The notes: generated from the sequence alone by a model not told the origin. Counted from the first letter of the stretch, positions 1 through 7,448 are shown. The stretch: 27,785 nucleotides of DNA from an uncultured Bacteroidales bacterium (GCA_937884485.1 CALGCG010000094.1:1-27785), one strand, 5' to 3'. Made by a program: numbers and translations.

Positions 1-66
1 GAAAATAATTCTTGCTTACTTTGTCATGTCGTGGTATAATATAGAGTACGAAAGAATCTGAGCAAC
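1..66. other. AT-rich DNA joined to truncated uvrC
   Basis: This short stretch is much richer in A and T than the uvrC sequence after it. In the uvrC frame it has a stop at 37-39 and no UvrC-like residues before about position 67. Another frame is open from the left edge to a stop at 59-61, so it could be the tail of a different gene. It also has an E. coli-like pair, TTGCTT (12-17) and TATAAT (35-40), 17 bp apart, which is not the Bacteroidetes promoter type. It may be a rearrangement junction or an assembly artefact at a contig end. Confidence 0.5.
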
Positions 67-69
67 GAG

Positions 70-1035
70 GTGAAACGCCAGCTCGACGAGACCGATGCCG
101 AAATCCTCGCCACTGTCATCCCCGCCCTCCACGAGCAGACGCAGAGCACCGCACAGGAAATCATCGTGCCTTTTGTCGTGCCCGATATACCGGCCGACTA
201 CCTGCGGCAGAACTACGACCCCCGTGGCGACCGCCGCAAGCTCCTCGAACTCTCGCTGCGCAACGTGGAGAGCTACCAGAAACAGTGCCGCCACCAGCGC
301 GCCCTCACGCAGGGCGAAGCCGCCCCCCAGGCCCTGAAGCTGCTGGAACGCATACAGCGCGCCCTAAACCTCCCCACCCTGCCCATGGACATAGAGTGCT
401 TCGACAACTCCAACATTCAGGGAGCCTATCCCGTGGCAGGCATGGTACACTTCACCGCCGGCAAACCCAACCGCAACGAATACCGCAAATTCAACATCAA
501 GACCGTCGAAGGTCCCGACGACTACGCCTCGATGGCTGAAGTCATCGAGCGTCGGTACCGGCGCCTGAAAGACGAGGGTGCCAAACTGCCAGACCTGCTC
601 ATTGTCGACGGCAGCGAGGGACAGATGCATGTAGCCCGCGAGGTCATCGTCGACCGCCTCCACCTTGCCATCCCTATTGCCGGCCTAGCCAAGGACGACC
701 GCCACCGTACCAACCAACTGCTGATGTTCAACGAGGACGCCGCCATCAAAGTCGTACAGCTCAAGCCCACCGACCCCTTGTTCCACCTGCTGGAGCAGAT
801 ACAGAACGAAGTGCACCGCTTCGCCATCACCTTCCACAAGGACAAACGCTCCAAAGGCACCTTCCGCACCTCGCTCACCGACATTCCCGGCATCGGACCC
901 AAGACCGCCCACGACCTCCTGCTGCGCTATGGCAGCGTGAAGCAAATCCAAATCCAAACCCTGGACGACCTCAGCGCCGCCATCGGCCCCGCCAAAGCCC
1001 AGGTGCTCTACGACCACCTGCATTCCGAGCAATAA
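70..1035 (+). CDS. uvrC: UvrC, C-terminal half only (5'-truncated excinuclease subunit)
   Basis: UvrC makes both incisions around a DNA lesion together with UvrB in nucleotide excision repair. Only about 320 residues are here, against roughly 600 in the family. The RNase H-like endonuclease domain is present: IECFDNSN with Asp112, LLIVDG with Asp180, and the HRFAITFHKDKR segment (residues 249-260) with the conserved His. A helix-hairpin-helix domain follows (DIPGIGPKTAHDLLLRYGS) to the end. The GIY-YIG nuclease and the UvrB-binding region are missing. The loss is not caused by the window edge, because an in-frame stop lies at 37-39, so the break falls near position 62-69. GTG at 70 is the first possible start but is probably not a native one. 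As it stands the fragment should not support the 3' incision. It is either a pseudogene or the product of a misjoin. Confidence 0.9.
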   Translation: MKRQLDETDAEILATVIPALHEQTQSTAQEIIVPFVVPDIPADYLRQNYDPRGDRRKLLELSLRNVESYQKQCRHQRALTQGEAAPQALKLLERIQRALNLPTLPMDIECFDNSNIQGAYPVAGMVHFTAGKPNRNEYRKFNIKTVEGPDDYASMAEVIERRYRRLKDEGAKLPDLLIVDGSEGQMHVAREVIVDRLHLAIPIAGLAKDDRHRTNQLLMFNEDAAIKVVQLKPTDPLFHLLEQIQNEVHRFAITFHKDKRSKGTFRTSLTDIPGIGPKTAHDLLLRYGSVKQIQIQTLDDLSAAIGPAKAQVLYDHLHSEQ

Positions 1036-1114
1036 ACCATTCTCTTCAAACTAAAGAATAGACAACACTTCGGGCCGCTCCATCACGGAGGGGCATATTT
1101 TTAATTTTTTTTTG

Positions 1115-1122
1115 TATATTTG
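1115..1122 (+). promoter_or_regulatory. Possible -7 promoter element of the MORN lipoprotein gene
   Basis: TATATTTG fits the Bacteroidetes -7 consensus TAnnTTTG and lies 24 bp before the ATG at 1147, in an AT-rich gap after uvrC. No TTTG or TTG is found 19-21 bp upstream, so the call rests on one box. Confidence 0.35.
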
Positions 1123-1146
1123 CATATTTGAAAAACCCAACAAGAA

Positions 1147-1677
1147 ATGAAGAAATATCTGATAATCACCATCGCTGCATTCGCATTTGCCGCTTGTACC
1201 AACACCACAACACGTGAATTCCGCTCCGAGGACAACACTGTTGTCGCCACATGCACCTACAATGGCACCGACAGCCTGCATGCCCAGTGGCAATTCACCG
1301 ACATTGAAGGCAAGCCCCTGGTAAACAACTGCGACTCGACGCGCGTGGTCGAGCTCGGCAAAGACGGCCACCCGTCAACCGTATGCTTCCACGTAGGTGA
1401 CACCGAGCAGTGGCGCCAGTTTTATTCCAACATGCAGCTGCGCAGCGAAGGAGCCATCAAAAACGGACAACGCGAAGGGCGCTGGGTGTTCTACTTCCCC
1501 AATGGAGCCCTGCAAACAGAATGCACTTTCGTTGGCGGGAAAGAAGAAGGCCCATACAAGGTCTACCGCGAAAGCGGAGTGCCCTACTACATTGGACAAT
1601 ACCACGAGGGCCAGCGCACGGGTACGTGGGAAATCTATGCCGCCGACGGAACCCTGGAGACCACACAGACCTTCTGA
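1147..1677 (+). CDS. MORN-repeat lipoprotein (YwqK-like)
   Basis: This 176-aa protein starts with a lipoprotein signal: Lys-Lys, a hydrophobic stretch, then FAAC with Cys17 as the likely acylated residue. It should be anchored in a membrane facing the periplasm or outside. The C-terminal half carries about three MORN-variant repeats (roughly residues 97-172), recognisable by G-x-R-x-G-x-W-x-x-Y/F-x-x-x-G patterns such as NGQREGRWVFYFPNGALQ, EEGPYKVYRESGVPYYIG and RTGTWEIYAADGTLE. Such repeats occur in the 'toxin-antitoxin YwqK family antitoxin' group, but that name says little about function and no toxin gene is adjacent. The ATG follows an AT-rich gap with a possible promoter, and the cca gene starts 33 bp downstream, so the two may be co-transcribed. 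The specific role is unknown. Confidence 0.85.
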   Translation: MKKYLIITIAAFAFAACTNTTTREFRSEDNTVVATCTYNGTDSLHAQWQFTDIEGKPLVNNCDSTRVVELGKDGHPSTVCFHVGDTEQWRQFYSNMQLRSEGAIKNGQREGRWVFYFPNGALQTECTFVGGKEEGPYKVYRESGVPYYIGQYHEGQRTGTWEIYAADGTLETTQTF

Positions 1678-1710
1678 CCACCAAGCAGCATCTAAATACG
1701 CGCTCCTCGA

Positions 1711-3216
1711 ATGATTGACCTCGGATTAGACCTCTACCATACCATTGGCCAATGCGCCGACCGGCTGGGCATCGACGCCTACGCCGTGGGAGGCGTCGTG
1801 CGCGACTTCTTCCTTCAGCGTCCCTGCACCGATATCGATGTGGTCTGCGTACGCAGAGATGCCGGCAGCACCTCGGACGACAACACCCCGACCATTGGCA
1901 TCGAGCTGGCCCGCGCATCCTCCGAAGCCCTCGGCGGCAGCAAGGTCTCCGTCTTTAAGAATTTCGGCACCGCCAGCTTCCGCTACAGCCACGGTCATGG
2001 ACACGACACCGAGAACCGCGAGTACGAGCTGGAGTTCGTCGGCGCACGCAAAGAAAGCTATAGCCACGACAGCCGCAAACCCATCGTCGAAAACGGCACC
2101 CTTCAGGACGACCAGTGCCGTCGCGACTTCACCGTCAACGCCCTCGCCGTCTGCCTCAACGCCGACCGCTACGGCGAGCTGATGGACCCCTTCGGTGGCA
2201 TCAAAGACATGAACGACGGCATCCTGCGCACCCCGCTGGACCCCGACATCACCTTCAGCGACGACCCGCTGCGCATGATGCGCGCCATACGCTTCGCCAG
2301 CCAGCTGGGATTCCGCATCGCCGACGACATCTTCGACGCCATCACACGCAACGCCCAACGCATCGAGATAGTCTCTGCCGAACGCATCACGGTGGAGCTG
2401 AACAAAATCATGGCATCGCCCAACCCCTCGCTGGGCCTGAAGCTGATGCAGAAGAGCGGCCTGATGAAACTCATACTGCCCGAAATAGCAGCCCTGCAGG
2501 GTATCGAGACCGTCGACGGACGCGGCCACAAGGACATCTTCTTCCACACCATGCAGGTGCTGGATAATGTAGTGGATAGCGAAAAAGACACACAAGGCCG
2601 GCAGGATGCCGGCGCTCCTCTTTGGCTACGCTGGGCCGCCCTGCTGCACGACGTGGGCAAACCCGGTGTCAAACGCTACGACCCGAAACAGGGATGGACA
2701 TTCCACGGCCACGAGGCCCGCGGGGCGCACATGGTCAAGCGCATCTTCAAGCGCCTGCGTCTGCCCCTGGGCGAGGAGGAACGCTATGTGGAGAAACTCG
2801 TCATGCTCCACATGCGCCCCATCATCCTGGCCGAGGACGTGGTGACCGACAGCGCGGTGCGACGCCTCCTCTTCGAGGCCGGCGACGACATCGACGACCT
2901 CATGCTCCTCTGCAACGCCGACATCACCACCCGCAACGAAGAGAAACAGCGCAAGCACCGCAAAAACTTCGAGCTGGTGAAGCAGAAGCTGGTAGAGCTG
3001 GAGGAACGCGACCGCATACGCAATTTCCAGCCCCCAGTGAGCGGCGACGACATCATGCGCACCTTCGGCATAGGCCCCTGCCACGAAATAGGCATCATCA
3101 AAGACGCCATCAAAGACGCCATCCTCGACGGCAAGATACCCAACGAGCGCGACGCAGCCTGGCAAATGATGCTCTCCATGGCTTCTGGACTCGGTCTATC
3201 ACCCGTAGAAAAATAA
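1711..3216 (+). CDS. cca: CCA-adding tRNA nucleotidyltransferase with HD domain
   Basis: The enzyme adds or repairs the 3' CCA of tRNAs using CTP and ATP. The class II nucleotidyltransferase signature is complete: GGVVRD at residues 27-32, the metal-binding DxD pair Asp41/Asp43, RRDFTVNAL at 137-145, and the nucleotide-selecting region DDPLRMMRAIRFA from 184. A C-terminal HD phosphohydrolase domain follows, with His313-Asp314 in HDVGKP and a further His in HGHE (residue 334). The length of 501 aa suits the HD-containing form common in Bacteroidetes. It starts 33 bp after the lipoprotein gene. The ATG at 1711 is sensible because the GGVVRD motif then lies at the usual distance. The only tRNA gene in this window lacks an encoded CCA, consistent with dependence on this enzyme. 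A poly(A) polymerase function is possible for the superfamily but less likely. Confidence 0.93.
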   Translation: MIDLGLDLYHTIGQCADRLGIDAYAVGGVVRDFFLQRPCTDIDVVCVRRDAGSTSDDNTPTIGIELARASSEALGGSKVSVFKNFGTASFRYSHGHGHDTENREYELEFVGARKESYSHDSRKPIVENGTLQDDQCRRDFTVNALAVCLNADRYGELMDPFGGIKDMNDGILRTPLDPDITFSDDPLRMMRAIRFASQLGFRIADDIFDAITRNAQRIEIVSAERITVELNKIMASPNPSLGLKLMQKSGLMKLILPEIAALQGIETVDGRGHKDIFFHTMQVLDNVVDSEKDTQGRQDAGAPLWLRWAALLHDVGKPGVKRYDPKQGWTFHGHEARGAHMVKRIFKRLRLPLGEEERYVEKLVMLHMRPIILAEDVVTDSAVRRLLFEAGDDIDDLMLLCNADITTRNEEKQRKHRKNFELVKQKLVELEERDRIRNFQPPVSGDDIMRTFGIGPCHEIGIIKDAIKDAILDGKIPNERDAAWQMMLSMASGLGLSPVEK

Positions 3217-3218
3217 TA

Positions 3219-3250
3219 TTTGGCAGTATGAATATTATTTCGTATTTTTG
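3219..3250 (+). promoter_or_regulatory. Bacteroidetes-type promoter of the crotonase gene
   Basis: TTTG at 3219-3222 and TATTTTTG at 3243-3250 are separated by exactly 20 bp and match the -33/-7 consensus of the Bacteroidetes housekeeping sigma factor. The ATG at 3287 follows after a short leader. It shows that the crotonase gene is transcribed independently of cca. Confidence 0.8.
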
Positions 3251-3286
3251 CAGTCTCAAAAACAAGAAACATATCAACGATAAAAC

Positions 3287-4063
3287 ATGTACGAACATCT
3301 TAAAATAGAAGAACGAGGCCAAGTGGCCATCATGACCATCAGCGCCCCCAAAAGCCTGAACGCCCTCAACAGCGCCATCCTTGGCGAAATCGACGACTAC
3401 CTGGAGGAATTCGACACGCAGAAATACCGCTGCCTCATCGTCACCGGCGACGGCGAGAAGAGTTTCGTGGCAGGTGCCGACATCAGCGAAATGGCCCCCC
3501 TGGGCCCCGAGCAGGGCAAAACCTTCGGCCGCCGTGGCGCCGAAGTGTTCCGCAAACTGGAGACCCTCCCCTGCCCCGTCATCGCTGCCGTCAACGGCTT
3601 CGCCCTCGGCGGAGGCTGCGAGCTGGCCATGGCCTGCGACATACGCCTCTGCTCCGACAACGCCCGCTTCGGCCAGCCCGAAGTCGGCCTGGGCATCATC
3701 CCCGGCTTCAGCGGCACCGTGCGCCTGGCCCGCCTCGTGGGCATGGGCATGGCCAAGCAGCTCATCTACACCGGCAAAGCCATCAAGGCCGACGAGGCCC
3801 TGCGCATAGGCCTGGTCAACGCCGTGGTGCCGCAGGCCGAGCTGATGGACCGCGCCATGGAGCTGGCCAACCAGATCTGCGCCAACGCCCCCCTGGCCGT
3901 CAGCGCCGCCAAGCTGTGCATCAACACCGAGTGGGACATGGACGCCGAGGAGGCCATCGCCTTCGAGAGCCAAGCCTTCGGCATGTGCTTCAGCACCGAG
4001 GACCAGAAGAACGGCATGCAGGCCTTCCTCACCAAGGGCAAATGCGAATTCCAGGGCAAATAA
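3287..4063 (+). CDS. crt: Enoyl-CoA hydratase / 3-hydroxybutyryl-CoA dehydratase (crotonase)
   Basis: This 258-aa protein belongs to the crotonase superfamily and should hydrate crotonyl-CoA to 3-hydroxybutyryl-CoA, or run the reverse reaction, in the cytoplasm. The oxyanion-hole region FVAGADISEM is present. Both catalytic glutamates are there, Glu112 in GGGCELAMACD and Glu132 in GQPEVGLGIIPGFSGT, with the same 20-residue spacing as Glu144/Glu164 of rat enoyl-CoA hydratase. Length and spacing fit a single-domain short-chain enzyme. It has its own promoter and is followed after 70 bp by the 3-hydroxybutyryl-CoA dehydrogenase gene, so the pair catalyses two consecutive C4 acyl-CoA steps. Thiolase and butyryl-CoA dehydrogenase genes are not in the window, so the pathway direction (butyrate formation or C4 breakdown) cannot be set. 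Confidence 0.9.
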   Translation: MYEHLKIEERGQVAIMTISAPKSLNALNSAILGEIDDYLEEFDTQKYRCLIVTGDGEKSFVAGADISEMAPLGPEQGKTFGRRGAEVFRKLETLPCPVIAAVNGFALGGGCELAMACDIRLCSDNARFGQPEVGLGIIPGFSGTVRLARLVGMGMAKQLIYTGKAIKADEALRIGLVNAVVPQAELMDRAMELANQICANAPLAVSAAKLCINTEWDMDAEEAIAFESQAFGMCFSTEDQKNGMQAFLTKGKCEFQGK

Positions 4064-4133
4064 TGCGCAGCCTAAAGGCCGCGCCACACGACAAAGCAAT
4101 TATTAATTATTAACTATTAATTTTTATACCATT

Positions 4134-4970
4134 ATGAAGATTTGTGTTATCGGAACCGGCACCATGGCCAAAGGCATTGTCAAAGCCTTCGCCACCAAGA
4201 TGCCCGTCACCATGAAGAGCCGCACCCAGGCCAGCCTCGACAAGGCCATGGCCTCCATCGCCAAAGGCTACGGCAAACTCGTTGAGAAAGGCAAGATGAC
4301 CCAGGAGGCCGTCGACGCCCTGCTCGCCAACATCACCACCACCACCGACTACGCCACCTTCGCCGACGCCGACCTCGTCATCGAGGCCGCCGTGGAGGAG
4401 ATGCAACTCAAGAAGGATGTCTTCACCGAGCTCGACACCATCTGCAAGCCCGAGACCATCTTCGCCACCAACAGCTCCTCGCTGAGCATTACCGAGATTG
4501 CCGCCTGCACCAAGCGTCCGGCCCAGTTCATCGGCATGCACTTCTTCAACCCCGCCGACCGCATGGCCCTCGTCGAGGTCATCCGCGGCCAGCTCACCAG
4601 CGACGCCGTCGTGAAGTGCGTCATCGACCTCGCCACCGAAATCGGCAAGCAGCCCGTCGAAGTGAAGGAAGCCCCCGGCTTCGTGGTCAACCGCATCCTC
4701 ATCCCCATGATCAACGAGGCTGTCGGCATCCTGGCCGACGGTATTGCCAGCGCCGAGGACATCGACAAGTGCATGATGCTCGGTGCCAACCACCCCATGG
4801 GCCCCCTGGCCCTGGCCGACCTCATCGGCAACGATGTCAACCTGGCCATCATGGAGGTGCTCTACAAAGAGTTCGGCGATCCCAAGTATCGTCCCCACCC
4901 CCTGCTGCGCAAAATGGTCCGCGCCGGCCTCCTCGGCCGCAAGACCGGCGAAGGCTTCTACAAATATTGA
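4134..4970 (+). CDS. hbd: 3-hydroxybutyryl-CoA dehydrogenase
   Basis: This NAD(P)-dependent enzyme interconverts acetoacetyl-CoA and 3-hydroxybutyryl-CoA. The N-terminal Rossmann fold opens with VIGTGTMAKGI at residues 5-15 (GxGxMxxGI). Later come the conserved NSSSLSITEIA and GMHFFNPADRMALVEVI segments, the latter with the catalytic His, and a C-terminal dimerisation domain ending in GEGFYKY. At 278 aa it has the usual single-function length. It lies 70 bp downstream of the crotonase gene. The gap holds an AT-only low-complexity stretch (about 4098-4126) of repeated TAATTATT-like units and no clear second promoter, so co-transcription is likely. A hairpin terminator at about 4992 ends the unit. 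Specificity for C4 substrates is inferred from family likeness and the neighbour. Confidence 0.9.
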   Translation: MKICVIGTGTMAKGIVKAFATKMPVTMKSRTQASLDKAMASIAKGYGKLVEKGKMTQEAVDALLANITTTTDYATFADADLVIEAAVEEMQLKKDVFTELDTICKPETIFATNSSSLSITEIAACTKRPAQFIGMHFFNPADRMALVEVIRGQLTSDAVVKCVIDLATEIGKQPVEVKEAPGFVVNRILIPMINEAVGILADGIASAEDIDKCMMLGANHPMGPLALADLIGNDVNLAIMEVLYKEFGDPKYRPHPLLRKMVRAGLLGRKTGEGFYKY

Positions 4971-4991
4971 TGGCCCACATAAGTAACAATA

Positions 4992-5030
4992 AAAAAGAGG
5001 GGCTTGGCACTATGCAAGCCTCTCTTTCTA
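4992..5030 (+). terminator. Hairpin terminator after crt-hbd
   Basis: The arms 4994-5006 and 5015-5027 pair over 13 positions, with one G-T wobble, around an 8-base loop. A pyrimidine-rich tail follows on the + strand. It lies 22 bp after the hbd stop. Confidence 0.75.
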
Positions 5031-5103
5031 TATGTTATACTATAATCCTAAAAGGTATATTAGTTATTCTTTCTCAAACCAAATCCGAACCCGTTATCTC
5101 CGC

Positions 5104-5522
5104 CGAAAAGAAAGTATGCTCTTCTCTGTGGACGACTTCGCCACCAAGTTTGTCGAGAAAAAGACTGTCAAAAAAACATTTCGCCAACAATGGATTGCTT
5201 AACCTTTTTTTTGATAGACCCCGAGACTTCACTGCTGGAGAATATGATGGCAGTGGCGCTCAACAAGCGTTATGGCGACAATCTGTATTACTATAACAAG
5301 AATGTAGAGGTGGACTTCTATATTCCAGACGAGGATATGCTATAATCTGTATGACAAAACACACCATGCGTCGGGAGGTCAGTGCAATTATAAAACCGAA
5401 GAAAGCACATGGTCTCAACCGGATGCTCGTCACCAGCCACGACAATGAGAGAACCCTCGACATCGTCGGCGAGAAGATAGAGGCGGTTCCCGTCTGGTGC
5501 AGGCTGCCAGAGTTTTTAGGCG
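5104..5522 (+). pseudogene. Decayed C-terminal remnant of a DUF4143-type AAA ATPase
   Basis: No frame is open across this stretch, but successive frames join into one recognisable C-terminal domain. From 5116 one frame reads FSVDDFATKFVEKKTVKK. A one-base shift near 5179 then gives FANNGLLNLF. A second shift in a run of eight T (about 5204-5212) gives LIDPETSLLENMMAVALNKR followed by YGDNLYYYNKNVEVDFYIPD. After a small deletion at 5339-5341 the next frame gives CYNLYDKT, and a further shift gives MRREVSAIIKPKKAHGLNRM and IEAVPVW up to about 5520. This order is that of the C-terminal DUF4143 domain of Bacteroidetes ATP-binding proteins. The N-terminal ATPase part is absent. At least four lesions make it a dead fragment. 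It marks the left edge of the AT-richer accessory block. Confidence 0.75.
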
Positions 5523-5643
5523 CAATACTTCTATTATTCATCCTTTGTTCAAACATTGTCACCATCCAAGTGCCGTCCATATATTATAAGCTCATTTCAT
5601 CGCCGATAGTGTGGCAGGATGATATGCATATCTCGCGTGTTTT

Positions 5644-5677
5644 ATAATAGAAAAAGGATGCTTGTCGGCATCCTTTT
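5644..5677 (-). terminator. Terminator of the radical SAM/peptide cassette
   Basis: A perfect 10-bp stem (5652-5661 with 5668-5677) has a 6-base loop and, read on the minus strand, is followed by a T-rich tail (TTTTTCTATTAT). It lies 20 bp after the stop of the 43-aa peptide gene and would end the minus-strand cassette. The tail on the + strand is weaker. Confidence 0.7.
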
Positions 5678-5696
5678 CAACATTGAGGTCGACTTA

Positions 5697-5828
5697 TCAG
5701 CCGCCAACAATGCCGGAACAGTTTGCACACATCGAGCAACCGATGGTCGAAATACGGGCTGACATAGCAGCAACCGCCGATGCATTTTGTGCAAGCATCT
5801 CCTGTGCTTTTTTTAGATTCTTTTCCAT
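5697..5828 (-). CDS. Putative 43-aa RiPP precursor peptide, Cys-rich C-terminus
   Basis: This short frame lies directly downstream of the radical SAM/SPASM gene on the same strand. It starts with MEKNLKKAQEMLAQ, continues through an Ala/Ser-rich helix-like leader (NASAVAAMSARISTIG), and ends with CSMCANCSGIVGG and a TGA stop. Three Cys spaced CxxCxxC and a terminal Gly-Gly are packed into the last 13 residues, as in precursors with an N-terminal leader and a short core. The ATG sits 24 bases after a conserved intercistronic element that also precedes the starts of two upstream genes, which argues for real translation. A terminator follows at once. No strong Shine-Dalgarno is visible, which is common in Bacteroidetes. 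I do not recognise the family. Thioether formation on the Cys is an inference from context. A small metal-binding peptide is the main alternative. Confidence 0.65.
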   Translation of the reverse strand: MEKNLKKAQEMLAQNASAVAAMSARISTIGCSMCANCSGIVGG

Positions 5829-5852
5829 AATGAAAAAATTCTTTCAGTTTCG

Positions 5853-5888
5853 CCTACTCGTTGAAGGTTTTTCGGCTTCTACCTATCT
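5853..5888 (-). repeat. Intercistronic repeat, copy C (after the radical SAM gene)
   Basis: The most diverged of three related ~36-bp sequences. It begins directly after the radical SAM stop codon (5889-5891) and ends 24 bases before the ATG of the 43-aa peptide. On the minus strand it shares the core CCGAAAAaCCT and the ending GAGTAGG with the copies at 7080 and 7411. Confidence 0.5.
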
Positions 5889-7067
5889 TTATAATGATAT
5901 ATCCCTAACCATCTCATAGCAGCGCATTGCTGATTGGAGAAGCAATAGCTCGTAGTCTGTCGCATTCCGTTGCAGCGATGTTATATAACGAATTTGAAAG
6001 GCGGATACTTCTTGTGCTTCGGCAAGATAGAGATGACACATCCCCAGATCACGCATTGCAACATCCCCACGATTAATGTAGTTGAATCCATAACATGTAT
6101 TGCAAACTCTCAATAACGGGCACGTTAAGCATTTGCCATCCACAAACTTCTTGTCATCATTAAAATCAATTCTCCGGATATCATCCAAAACACTCTTCTT
6201 CCCGTGCACCATGGGCAAAAACAAATGGCATGGATACAATGTTCCGTCAACGTCATAAAAATGAATAGATGTACCACTCCCACAGATTTTTCTCGGAGGA
6301 CGGGATAGGTTCTCGTCAAGCAGTTGACCATACAGATTGTCGAATGGAGTCTGTGGCAGGATTTCTTGATGTTCAATATAATATTGCCCCAGCAGCCGCA
6401 ATTGATTTCTATAAATCTCATCGTCACCATCTTTCCATGTGTGTCCTTGTGCCAAAGATGAGGCAACCCGAAATCCTCTTTCTGTCAGTGCAATCACACC
6501 ATTGGCATAGTAAGGAAGTGTATCGTGAGTAAGTGTTTGCTTGAAATAAGATGATGGCCATGTCTCTCGGACAAACTCTAACGGTAGCATATCAACAGAT
6601 ACTCCACGATTTGTTGTCTGACAAAACTCGCTGCCATCGACAGACATCACCAATCTAAAATGATCAGCATGCGCAGCAAACCACAATCTCTTTTCATTAT
6701 CCAATAGAGTACCATTGGTTGTCACAGAGAAAATGACTTCAAAAGGCAAATGCTGGGAGATTGTCCATTCGTATATCTGTTTAATTAGGTCAAAGTTTAT
6801 TAGGGGTTCCCCTCCCATGAAGTCTACATTCATGCGTTTGTCGGGAGCCATACTGCTTTGGTAATCGGTGTATTCTTTCTCAAGTATCTGCCGTGCCGTA
6901 CCAAAAGACATTTGTCTGTCCGACTTGAACTTCTCAAAACAATAAACACAGTTAAGGTTGCACGTATGGGTCAACATTAACGAACAGATATGGTTGGTCC
7001 GAACATCTTTCTTGATGGAAATATCTTTCATAACAGAACTTATTAATGAAGCAATTCGTATAGGCAT
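5889..7067 (-). CDS. Radical SAM/SPASM peptide-modifying enzyme
   Basis: This 392-aa protein carries the radical SAM motif CNLNCVYC (Cys36, Cys40, Cys43), which binds the [4Fe-4S] cluster that cleaves S-adenosylmethionine. MGGEPLINFDL follows, the GGEP-type SAM-binding motif. The C-terminal part has a SPASM-like cysteine set: CGSG near residue 263, PCHLF, KCLTCPLLRVCNTC, and a final Cys in GMCHLY, suited to auxiliary Fe-S clusters. Enzymes of this layout modify ribosomal peptides or activate sulfatases. The anaerobic sulfatase-maturase role is less likely because no sulfatase is nearby, whereas a 43-aa Cys-containing peptide gene follows 60 bp downstream. The ATG at 7067 comes shortly after a conserved intercistronic element. 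ATG 7031 is an alternative start. The gene is AT-richer than the flanking housekeeping genes, which suggests acquisition. Confidence 0.85.
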   Translation of the reverse strand: MPIRIASLISSVMKDISIKKDVRTNHICSLMLTHTCNLNCVYCFEKFKSDRQMSFGTARQILEKEYTDYQSSMAPDKRMNVDFMGGEPLINFDLIKQIYEWTISQHLPFEVIFSVTTNGTLLDNEKRLWFAAHADHFRLVMSVDGSEFCQTTNRGVSVDMLPLEFVRETWPSSYFKQTLTHDTLPYYANGVIALTERGFRVASSLAQGHTWKDGDDEIYRNQLRLLGQYYIEHQEILPQTPFDNLYGQLLDENLSRPPRKICGSGTSIHFYDVDGTLYPCHLFLPMVHGKKSVLDDIRRIDFNDDKKFVDGKCLTCPLLRVCNTCYGFNYINRGDVAMRDLGMCHLYLAEAQEVSAFQIRYITSLQRNATDYELLLLQSAMRCYEMVRDISL

Positions 7068-7079
7068 TTATGGTTATTT

Positions 7080-7117
7080 CCTACTCTATTACAGGCTTTT
7101 CGGATATCGCCCATAGC
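7080..7117 (-). repeat. Intercistronic repeat, copy A (before the radical SAM gene)
   Basis: Begins directly after the stop of the 91-aa membrane protein gene (7118-7120) and ends 12 bases before the radical SAM ATG. On the minus strand it contains ATCCGAAAAGCCTG and AGAGTAGG, closely matching copy B at 7411-7448. Confidence 0.65.
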
Positions 7118-7393
7118 TTATTTCCCGGCCCTGCCGAATGCGATAACACGAGCTAGGCCGACTGATAAAAGACCTGCAACAATTCCCCATCCAAAACCAT
7201 GACATACCCAGACCCAGACTCCTACGCCAATTCCTAGCAATATTCTACCCACTTTAAACAAACTCGCATAGTACACAATCACTATCGCAATAAAAGGTAG
7301 TACAAGAGCCAATAGCAGACCAAAAAAATCTGTCAGTTCTAAACCTAAAATCTTTATGTTTATGGATAAAATGATGTCCATTACTGTTTTCAT
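7118..7393 (-). CDS. Small hydrophobic membrane protein, unknown function
   Basis: I do not recognise this 91-aa protein. Hydrophobicity suggests two or three membrane segments: about residues 24-46 (FFGLLLALVLPFIAIVIVYY), then a Gly/Val/Trp-rich stretch (LLGIGVGVWVWVCHGFGWG) running into IVAGLLSVGLARVIAF. The C-terminus is short and basic (GRAGK). It lies between two copies of the intercistronic repeat, upstream of the radical SAM gene and downstream of another membrane protein with a similar basic end (FGRRR), all on the minus strand. The ATG at 7393 comes 17 bases after repeat copy B. Transport or immunity for a modified peptide is conceivable from the setting, but nothing in the sequence shows it. 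Confidence 0.65.
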   Translation of the reverse strand: MKTVMDIILSINIKILGLELTDFFGLLLALVLPFIAIVIVYYASLFKVGRILLGIGVGVWVWVCHGFGWGIVAGLLSVGLARVIAFGRAGK

Positions 7394-7410
7394 CGTAAAT
7401 TATTTTTTCC

Positions 7411-7448
7411 CCTGCTCTGTTGCAGGCTTTTCGGATTCCGCCCACGGT
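7411..7448 (-). repeat. Intercistronic repeat, copy B (before the 91-aa membrane gene)
   Basis: Begins directly after the stop of the 122-aa gene (7449-7451) and ends 17 bases before the next ATG at 7393. On the minus strand it reads GTGGGCGGAATCCGAAAAGC and then CTGCAACAGAGCAGG. It shares most positions with copy A. Confidence 0.65.

Noticed and set aside
12..40. Functional sigma70 promoter of E. coli type
   Set aside because: The boxes and spacing look good, but all supported promoters here are of the Bacteroidetes type and the stretch is probably foreign or a junction artefact.
5351..5647. 98-aa + strand frame as an intact small gene
   Set aside because: Its first half is the tail of the decayed DUF4143 domain and its second half reads into unrelated non-coding DNA.
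5853..7448. Integron-like attC sites at the cassette junctions
   Set aside because: The repeats lie at gene junctions as attC sites would, but they are only ~36 bp, lack the paired R'/R'' core pattern, and no integrase is seen.
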